A stretch of DNA of 9,834 nucleotides from NCBI GenBank assembly GCA_039184055.1, contig JBCDBH010000223.1, positions 1 to 9,834 of the forward strand. Reading direction: 5' to 3'. This DNA is from JBCDBH01 sp039184055. GTDB lineage: Bacteria; Acidobacteriota; Thermoanaerobaculia; Multivoradales; J023. Position 1 is the stretch's first letter. Every line of letters begins with the position of its first letter. The position numbers and the translations under genes are program-made. The notes under the pieces are model-generated. The model saw only the letters and a program-made list of their open reading frames with translations. It ran no database searches and had not been told where the DNA came from. Positions 1 through 5,452 of the stretch are shown here, one piece after another.

Positions 1-23
1 CCTGCCGGGACTTGGTCGGCAGG
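1..23. repeat. short inverted repeat at window edge
   Basis: CCTGCCG (1-7) and CGGCAGG (17-23) form a perfect 7-bp stem around a 9-nt loop. It lies about 50 bp past the stop of the condensation ORF on the minus strand. It could be a terminator stem for a truncated gene, or chance pairing within coding sequence. No T-run follows it inside the window, and the window edge hides any extension. Confidence 0.25.
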
Positions 24-109
24 ACAAGTGAACGGCTTTCGCCCTTAGGCCAGGGCCGCTCCAGATTTGACGGGTTTAAGTATCGCGCCCGTAGAGCGCC
101 GCGCGGCCG
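1..109 (-). pseudogene. possible out-of-frame continuation of the condensation-domain gene
   Basis: Beyond the TAA at 76-78, one of the other two minus frames has no stop from 109 down to base 1. It reads YLNPSNLERP, then ESRSLVLP a few residues later. In many condensation domains the LYGR-type motif is followed by a short variable linker and then an R-[VS]-rich strand, and this reading fits that loosely. One extra base near 77-84 would join LYGRD to this frame. Base composition at third positions does not decide between frames. The alternative is that the gene truly ends at 76 and this stretch is non-coding. I cannot see beyond the edge. Confidence 0.4.
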
Positions 110-744
110 CTAGTCTGGTTTCGACGCGACCCGCGTGCATCGCTCGACAGGCTTGCAGCGTGGCGCCGCAGCTCTCGAGAGACGGCGTAGAACGACGGCT
201 CAGTCGATGATTGATCGGCGTCGTCGACGGCCAAGGTCTGGTAGGCATCGGCGACCCGCTGGTAGAGCAGCCGCGTCGACCAGGCGTCGGTGATGAGGTG
301 GTGCTGATTGAGATACCACCCCGTGCCGTGACTCCCGAGCTGGATCAGCACGCTATCCACCAGACTGGCCTCGACATCGAGCGGCCGCGCGCAGCGTTCG
401 CGGCACAACCGGTGAAAGGCCGCGACCGGGTCATCGTGGTCGGAAAGATCGAGCGCTTGGGTCGACGCACCATCGAGGGTGATCCATGGCTCGACATCGC
501 CGTCAGCGCGTCGGGTGAGGACGGTGCGGAGAGCATCGCTGGTCATGACCACACGACGCCACGCTTCCTGGAAGCGCTCCACGTCCAACGCCTCGGGAAA
601 CACGAAGGCGAAGGCCATGTTGTAGAGCGGGCAGTCGGGATGCAGCGTCTGACCGGTCCAGATCTGACGCTGGCCAGGAGTCAGCTCCACGGACGCTTCG
701 CGATCCCGACGCGGCGACTCAGCGCTGGGAGACTTCGATTCCAC
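76..744 (-). CDS. NRPS condensation-domain protein, N-terminal half only (probably frameshifted or truncated)
   Basis: Condensation domains join the acyl or peptidyl group on one carrier protein to the amino group on the next, in the cytoplasm. Visible here are the C1-type motif LTPGQRQIW (residues 21-29), a C2-like ALRTVL (71-76), and the active site HHLITDAWS (148-156), which matches HHxxxDxWS with His149 as the expected catalytic base. LYGRD (217-221) resembles the F/LYGR motif of the domain's middle, and the stop comes one residue later. The family domain is about 430-450 residues, so at 222 residues the C-terminal half, including the DFG-type motif, is missing. The start is GTG at 742-744 with GAGAG six bases upstream, overlapping the stop of the adenylation gene. 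The 9-bp gap indicates one operon. The gene was probably a longer NRPS module running leftward. Domain identity is confident; intactness is doubtful. Confidence 0.85.
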   Translation of the reverse strand: MESKSPSAESPRRDREASVELTPGQRQIWTGQTLHPDCPLYNMAFAFVFPEALDVERFQEAWRRVVMTSDALRTVLTRRADGDVEPWITLDGASTQALDLSDHDDPVAAFHRLCRERCARPLDVEASLVDSVLIQLGSHGTGWYLNQHHLITDAWSTRLLYQRVADAYQTLAVDDADQSSTEPSFYAVSRELRRHAASLSSDARGSRRNQTSGRAALYGRDT

Positions 745-750
745 GTTCGA

Positions 751-755
751 CTCTC
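751..755 (-). promoter_or_regulatory. ribosome binding site for the GTG-start condensation gene
   Basis: On the minus strand GAGAG lies six bases before the GTG start at 744-742 and overlaps the TGA of the upstream adenylation gene (756-754). The placement supports this start and suggests termination-coupled reinitiation between the two genes. Confidence 0.5.
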
Positions 756-2352
756 AACGGGTCAGCTCGGCCTTCAGGGCTTTACGGTCGACCTTGTCGG
801 TCGGCGTACGGGGAAAGCGTTCCAGGATCTCGATTCGACCGGGAACGGCGTAGGCGGGTAGGTGGGCGCCGAGCTCGCCACGTAGCGATCGTTCGTCGGC
901 GTCGCTCTCGGCGGTGAGCACGACGGCGGCGATCAGCGTCGAGCTGCCTTCCCCGTCGGGCTGGGCGAGGGCGACCGCCGATTCGACGGCGTCGTTGGCG
1001 AGCAGGGCGGTCTCCACTTCCTGGAGCTCGACACGAAAGCCACGCACCTTGACCTGGAGATCGGCACGAGCGACGAAGGCGAGGTCGCCGTTGGCGTCGG
1101 CGCGCACGCGATCACCGGTGCGAAAGTAGATCTCGTCGAAACCGCCGGCGGCTGGACGCCGCACGAGCACCTGGTGATTGCGCTCGGGGTCGTCCCAATA
1201 GCCCGACATCACCGTTGCGCCCCGCACCAGCAGCTCGCCGACTTCGCCATGTGGCACGGGCTCGAGAGCCTCGTCGACCACCAAAGTCGCGTCGGTCGAG
1301 CACGCCTGGCCGATCGGTAGCGGCGAGGGTAGGGGGCCGTCGGGCAGGTGGTAGTAGGTACAGACGTTGACCTCGGTCGAGCCATAGACGTGGCTGAACC
1401 GGGCCTGTGGCAATTGCTGACGCAGACTTTGCAGATGCTTTTCCGGAAAGGTCTCACCGGCGAACAAAACCCAGCGCAGGGCGCTGAGATCTTTCGACGC
1501 CAGGTCGCCACGCAGCGCCAGGTGCACCAGCGCGGTGGGCACCGAGTACCACACGCTGATCGCCTCCTCTTCGAGTAGCGCGGCGAGGCTCGCGGGGAGC
1601 ACCAGCGACGCCGGGGTGAGCACGACGGTCGTGGCGCGCGCCCGGGCGGCGGCGTAATAGTCGAAGGTGGCGAAGCAGGTGTGGTGGGACGAGTGGTTGC
1701 TGAGCCGGTCGTCAGGTGTCAGCGCGTAGGTATCCGCCGCCCAATCGACAAAGGCGAGGGCGCTGCGGTGCGTGTGCCGGATCAGCTTGGGGATGCCGGT
1801 GGAGCCGGAGGTGTGGAGCACGTAGACCGGGTCGAGATCGATCGTTCGTACCGCCGGACGGGTGTCGCTCGCCAGCTCGTGGATTGCGGACCACGGAAGA
1901 CGCGCGCGCGTCAGGTCTTTGTTTGGCTGAAGGTCTTGATTTGGCGGATCGTCGTCAGCTTCCAGACCGAGCACGTGACGGAGGGTGGGGCATGAGTCGA
2001 CGGCGTCGTTCGCCACGCGGCGCAGGCTAGGTTTGGTGATCAGATGCGTGGCGCCGGTGGCGCTCAGAATCCGCGCCACCTGCTGGGCAGGGGATCTGGG
2101 ATCGATCGGTACCAGCACCGCGCCAGCGGCCACTACGCCGTAGAAGGCCACCGGTACGTTCAAGCCTCTCGGCAGCAGCACGCCGACCCGTGCATGAGGC
2201 TCGATACCGGTGTCGTGCAGCGCTCGCGCGACACCGTTGGCGCGGCGGAGCAGCTGACCGTAGGTGATGGCTTCGCCATCGGCTCGTACGGCTTCGGCTT
2301 CGGGGCTGAGATGAGCGGCTTCGTCGATCAGATGATGTAGCAGGCGCGGCAT
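754..2352 (-). CDS. stand-alone NRPS-type adenylation enzyme (amino acid or aryl acid:carrier protein ligase)
   Basis: This is an ANL-superfamily enzyme that forms an acyl-AMP with ATP and then a thioester on a carrier protein. Core motifs in order: A3 TSGSTGIPK (181-189), A5 YGSTE (323-327), A6 GELLVRGATVMSGYW (372-386), A7 RTGD (411-414), A8 DLQVKVRGFRVEL (431-443), and A10 TDKVDRKAL (518-526) with catalytic Lys520. At 532 residues it ends just after A10, with no carrier or condensation domain, so it must act on a partner in trans, as prolyl- and aryl-carrier-protein ligases do. In the A4 region, aligning SNH and TFDY with related ligases puts Cys226 where the amino-binding Asp of FDLS normally sits, so the substrate may not be a standard alpha-amino acid. 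Residues 137-148 hold a duplicated hexapeptide. The start is ATG with GAGG four bases upstream (2357-2360). It is the first gene of a unit with the condensation gene. Family certain; substrate unknown. Confidence 0.93.
   Translation of the reverse strand: MPRLLHHLIDEAAHLSPEAEAVRADGEAITYGQLLRRANGVARALHDTGIEPHARVGVLLPRGLNVPVAFYGVVAAGAVLVPIDPRSPAQQVARILSATGATHLITKPSLRRVANDAVDSCPTLRHVLGLEADDDPPNQDLQPNKDLTRARLPWSAIHELASDTRPAVRTIDLDPVYVLHTSGSTGIPKLIRHTHRSALAFVDWAADTYALTPDDRLSNHSSHHTCFATFDYYAAARARATTVVLTPASLVLPASLAALLEEEAISVWYSVPTALVHLALRGDLASKDLSALRWVLFAGETFPEKHLQSLRQQLPQARFSHVYGSTEVNVCTYYHLPDGPLPSPLPIGQACSTDATLVVDEALEPVPHGEVGELLVRGATVMSGYWDDPERNHQVLVRRPAAGGFDEIYFRTGDRVRADANGDLAFVARADLQVKVRGFRVELQEVETALLANDAVESAVALAQPDGEGSSTLIAAVVLTAESDADERSLRGELGAHLPAYAVPGRIEILERFPRTPTDKVDRKALKAELTR
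1913..1948. repeat. in-frame 18-bp tandem duplication within the adenylation gene
   Basis: Two adjacent 18-bp units, AGGTCTTTGTTTGGCTGA and AGGTCTTGATTTGGCGGA, match at 15 of 18 positions. In the protein they encode PNQDLQ and PNKDLT in a variable loop before motif A3. The T-rich units stand out from the GC-rich surroundings, consistent with a recent slippage duplication. Confidence 0.7.
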
Positions 2353-2404
2353 ACGTCCTCGGTCCGTTTACTCTCCATCCACGCTTGTATAGTACACAGC
2401 GAGC
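2353..2404. promoter_or_regulatory. divergent intergenic region with candidate promoter and palindrome
   Basis: This 52-bp gap separates the divergent adenylation gene (minus) and glycosyltransferase gene (plus), so it should hold promoters for both. TATAGT (2388-2393) resembles a -10 box. The best -35 candidate is the poor TTTACT (2367-2372) at 15 bp spacing. The -10 lies in the symmetric element TGTA-TAG-TACA (2386-2396), which could be an operator half-site pair or chance. Toward the minus strand, GAGG (2357-2360) is a fair ribosome binding site. Toward the plus strand only GAG at 2401-2403 is present, too close to the ATG to be useful. Confidence 0.35.
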
Positions 2405-4333
2405 ATGATCCTGACACTGCTCTTCATCGCGCAGCACCTCGCGATTCTGGCCCTGATGGCGGCCACGGCTTTCGCGCTCGGTCGCCGATTCACCACCTCC
2501 TTACCCTTCCGTTCGGTCGCCGAAGAGGTGGCGGTATCGGTGGCGGTCGGTTTGGGCAGCCTGGGGCTGTTGGGCTTGGCGCTCGGCCTCGTCGGTTGGC
2601 TCCAGCCACCCGTCGTATGGTCGGTGATCGTCGGTGTGCACGTCGCGGCCTGGCCGCTGTGGCGGGATGCGATCAAGCGTTTGCCGCCTCATCTCGCCGA
2701 CCTTCGCTGGCCATGGTGGACGATTCCAGCGGTTCTTGTGCTCCTGACGCCGAGTCTGCTCCTGCCGCTCTATCCCCCTGTGGCCTACGACGCGGCGATG
2801 TATCACCTGCCGTACGCCGATCTCTTCGCTGAGCAAGGCCGGGTGGTTTTCGCGTCGGATCTGCGCTACCCGGTCTTTCCCCAGCTGGTGAATCTGCTCT
2901 TCACGCTGATCTTTTTGGTCGCCAACGACATCTCGGCTGCTCTGGTGCAGACCTTGGCCATGCTGAGCGTCGGTCTGTTGCTTTACGCGTGGGTGGCACC
3001 GATGGCGGGTCGGCGGGCAGGTCTGTGGGCGGCGGCGATTTGGCTCGGCAATCCCTTGGTGGCGTGGAACGCGCGCGCCGCCATGGTCGACGTCGCCCTC
3101 GCGCTCTTCGTGGTTGTGGGGGTCTATGGTTTTGTGCGCTGGTGGCGGACGCGACATCTGGGTTGGCTCGTGGTGAGCGCCGCCGGCTGTGGCTTCGCCG
3201 CCGGCACGAAATACCACGGGCTGATCTTCGTCGCCATGCTGGTGGCCGCCTCGTGTCTCGACGCCATGCAAAAAAGAAAGCTGACGCCGGTCCTGGCGGC
3301 TGTGGTCGTCGTGGTGCTGGTGGCCAGCCCCTGGTACGCGCGCAACGCCTACCACACCGGGAATCCGGTATTCCCGCTCTTCTTTCAGGTCTTTGGCGAG
3401 TCGGAGTGGAGTTTCTTCCTGAGGGATCAGGACTCGGTCGAAGATCTGACCTGGCTCGACGACGCGGTTCCCGGTGATGACGAGGCGCTCGCCTCGAAAA
3501 TGACCGGCGCGGCGGTCGAGATCCCTCGGCTGATCGGCGAGCGGATGTGGAGTCTGATCACCGAGGAGTCTCGCGATCTGCTCTTGCTGCCGTGGCGGCT
3601 GAGCTTCGAGCACCAGCGCTTTCAGCGAGCGCCGGTGTCTCCGATCTACCTTTTTCTTTTGCCGTGGCTCCTGCTTCTCGCCGTGCGCGATGCCCAAGCT
3701 CGTTGGCTGATCGCGATCTCGATCGGCTATGGGGTGATCTGTCTCGCCACCGCGGGTGATCCACGCTACCTGATACCGGTTTTGGGTGTCCTGGCCGTTC
3801 CCGCCGCGCTCGCCATCGACCGGATCCACGGGGATCTCGAAAAGGCCTGGCCTCGACTTTTCCGTCACCGGCTTTTTCGTCACAGGCTCGTCGGCGCATG
3901 GATCGGCCTGGCGCTTCTGACCCCGGCCACCGCCTACTCGACGTTCAAATTGTCGGAATTGGGGCCGCTGCCGGTCACGGCGGAGCAGCGCGACGCCCAT
4001 CTGAACCGAGCTCCCTGCCACGGAGCGATCCGTGATCTCAATCGACGTCTGGGCGCGGCCTATACCGCCTACGCCTTGCAGTGCGAGGACCAGGTCTACC
4101 ACGCCGAAGGTCGCCTGCTCGGCAACCAATTCGGCCCGTATCGCTTCGTCAAGGTCAACCGACGACTCCAGGATGCCGCCGCCTTGCACGAAGCCCTGCG
4201 GGGTTTCGACGCCCAATACTTCGTCATCACCTTTTGCGAGACGCGTTTTCCACCCGAAGCCACGGGGATCGAGAAGTACTTCGCGCTCGAGTATCACGAG
4301 CGGGACGTTTGCACCTATCGACTACTGGAGTGA
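2405..4333 (+). CDS. GT-C-fold membrane glycosyltransferase, family 39/ArnT-like
   Basis: The 642-residue protein has roughly 11-13 hydrophobic segments, including about 1-25, 42-65, 104-122, 160-195, 225-245, 252-285, 293-308, 412-427, 434-470 and 496-512. These enzymes move a sugar from a polyprenyl-phosphate donor to a lipid, glycan or protein on the outer face of the inner membrane. The key motif is YDAAMYHLP (128-136) in the first large loop, matching the YDxxxYHLP pattern of bacterial GT-C members, with Asp129 the expected catalytic acidic residue. AGTKYHGL (266-273) and SPWYARNAYHTGNP (308-321) are also family-typical. Residues about 515-642 form a soluble domain with four cysteines (538, 560, 611, 636) and HAEGRLLGNQFGPYR, which is likely extracytoplasmic. 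The gene is monocistronic here: divergent from the NRPS unit and convergent with the RHS gene. The ATG lacks a good Shine-Dalgarno, but the N-terminal membrane segment supports this start. Donor and acceptor cannot be read from sequence. Confidence 0.85.
   Translation: MILTLLFIAQHLAILALMAATAFALGRRFTTSLPFRSVAEEVAVSVAVGLGSLGLLGLALGLVGWLQPPVVWSVIVGVHVAAWPLWRDAIKRLPPHLADLRWPWWTIPAVLVLLTPSLLLPLYPPVAYDAAMYHLPYADLFAEQGRVVFASDLRYPVFPQLVNLLFTLIFLVANDISAALVQTLAMLSVGLLLYAWVAPMAGRRAGLWAAAIWLGNPLVAWNARAAMVDVALALFVVVGVYGFVRWWRTRHLGWLVVSAAGCGFAAGTKYHGLIFVAMLVAASCLDAMQKRKLTPVLAAVVVVVLVASPWYARNAYHTGNPVFPLFFQVFGESEWSFFLRDQDSVEDLTWLDDAVPGDDEALASKMTGAAVEIPRLIGERMWSLITEESRDLLLLPWRLSFEHQRFQRAPVSPIYLFLLPWLLLLAVRDAQARWLIAISIGYGVICLATAGDPRYLIPVLGVLAVPAALAIDRIHGDLEKAWPRLFRHRLFRHRLVGAWIGLALLTPATAYSTFKLSELGPLPVTAEQRDAHLNRAPCHGAIRDLNRRLGAAYTAYALQCEDQVYHAEGRLLGNQFGPYRFVKVNRRLQDAAALHEALRGFDAQYFVITFCETRFPPEATGIEKYFALEYHERDVCTYRLLE
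3857..3886. repeat. in-frame 15-bp tandem duplication within the glycosyltransferase gene
   Basis: CTTTTCCGTCACCGG (3857-3871) is followed directly by CTTTTTCGTCACAGG (3872-3886), with 13 of 15 bases the same. Both encode LFRHR, giving residues 485-494 in a basic cytoplasm-like linker just before the last membrane segment. Both differences are at third codon positions or keep the residue, so the duplication is not brand new. Confidence 0.7.
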
Positions 4334-4335
4334 AG

Positions 4336-4370
4336 CCGTCGGGATCCCTGCTTCTCAGGGATCCCGACGG
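4336..4370. terminator. hairpin between convergent genes, likely bidirectional terminator
   Basis: CCGTCGGGATCCCTG (4336-4350) and its exact reverse complement (4356-4370) form a 15-bp perfect stem around the loop CTTCT. It begins 3 bases past the TGA of the glycosyltransferase and lies 17 bases past the stop of the convergent RHS gene. Neither side has a real T-run (only TTT at 4376-4378), so termination may be factor-assisted or the stem may mainly protect 3' ends. Confidence 0.75.
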
Positions 4371-4387
4371 GCACGTTTCGATAGGCC

Positions 4388-5452
4388 TTACTCCTCGTCG
4401 CTTCTCAAGTAATCGGCGAGGTAGTAGCTACCCGCGGTGCTGCCGGCGGCGGTTCCCGTCGCGACGCTGAGCGAGAACCAATCGAGCGCCGGATCGAAGA
4501 TGACGCCCTTTCGCGACATGTTGCGCGGAATGATGTCGTTGAACGGTGTCCGCATCCGAAACGAGCCCTTGACGTAGGCCTTGAGCACGATGGGATCGAA
4601 CATCTGGAGCGACAGCCTGCCGCCTTCGAAGGTCTCGCCGACGTGTCGTGTGCGGAGCACGCCATTGGTCATGCTGTGTGGGGTCGCCATGTCGCCGAGT
4701 CGAGTGAGACCACGGTGTTGCGCTTCGATCGTCTGTTTGCCCCACCATTGCTTGAAGCGACTCGCTTCGGGATCGACCCGCTTGACCCAGTCTTTGCCGT
4801 CTCGACCGATCTCGATTCCCGGAAAGCCCTTGGTCCAGGTCATCGTGGTCGAACCGGCCGCCGCCGCCACGTCATCAGCCGATCGGCCGATGGCTTTGGC
4901 CGTGTATTCCGAGACGTTCTGCAACATCTTGCGACTCGACAGCACGGTCGAGACGGTTGTGCAGGTCCCACCGGTGGCGCCATCACACACCATGGTGGCG
5001 GCTTCGGCGACCCCTTCTTTGGTGATGCCCATCACCCCGACCGTCGCGATGATCTCGGCACCCGCGATCCCTCCGGCGGTGAGCGCGAGGGGGGAAAGCT
5101 GCCCGAGCGCCATGGTTCCGGCGCCTCGCACCATGCCGACGTCGTCGGCACAGCGTTGAAAGCCCTGGCCACAGTCGCCGATCACCTTCGACCAGCCGAG
5201 ATAGACGTCGACCGAGCTGGTCAGACGTGGGTGCGACCAATACGCGGCGTCGCCGTAGTACAGACGCTCACCACCGGAGAGGATGAACACCCAGCCCGCC
5301 GAGCCCTGGATCGCCGACTCGAGCGTGCTGTTCACGAAGATGACTTCGTTGTAGAACGACTCGCACGGTCCGTCGCCGTAGGGGCAGGTGCCGCCTCCCG
5401 GGTTGGGCACCAGGATGCTCGATCCGCTCTCGACCGTTCGCGCTTCGGTTTG
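4388..5452 (-). other. variable C-terminal tip of the RHS protein, function unassigned
   Basis: These 354 residues after DPTGL correspond to the cargo position of Rhs/TcC proteins. Visible are two CX6C loops (5363-5386 and 5150-5173), one CX7C loop (4961-4987), a Gly/Ala/Ile-rich hydrophobic segment SPLALTAGGIAGAEIIATVG (about 5040-5100), a charged Trp-rich stretch RFKQWWGKQTIEAQHRG, then GETFEGGRLSLQMFDP and a Gly/Ala/Ser/Thr-rich end before LRSDEE. I recognise no nuclease (HNH, SHH, PIN), deaminase (HxE/PCxxC), metallopeptidase (HExxH) or clear ADP-ribosyltransferase triad. It may be a new toxin fold, a pre-toxin plus degenerate toxin, or a structural domain. Confidence 0.6.

Noticed and set aside
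74..88. Programmed ribosomal frameshift at the stop of the condensation ORF
   Set aside because: The sequence ATACTTAAACC resembles a slippery site only loosely; it does not fit the X-XXY-YYZ pattern in the reading frame, and no clear downstream structure is apparent.
211..861. 216-codon plus-strand open frame over the condensation and adenylation genes
   Set aside because: It spans the end of one gene and most of the next on the other strand, shows no family motif, and is explained by codon bias of the minus-strand genes.
1901..1910. CG dinucleotide run inside the adenylation gene
   Set aside because: Five CG units in a GC-rich coding region are expected by chance and sit in frame without disruption.
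2501..4297. 598-codon open frame antisense to the glycosyltransferase
   Set aside because: Its translation is rich in Arg, Gln, His and Asp with no domain or membrane logic. It mirrors a strongly membrane-like plus-strand gene and is a high-GC shadow.
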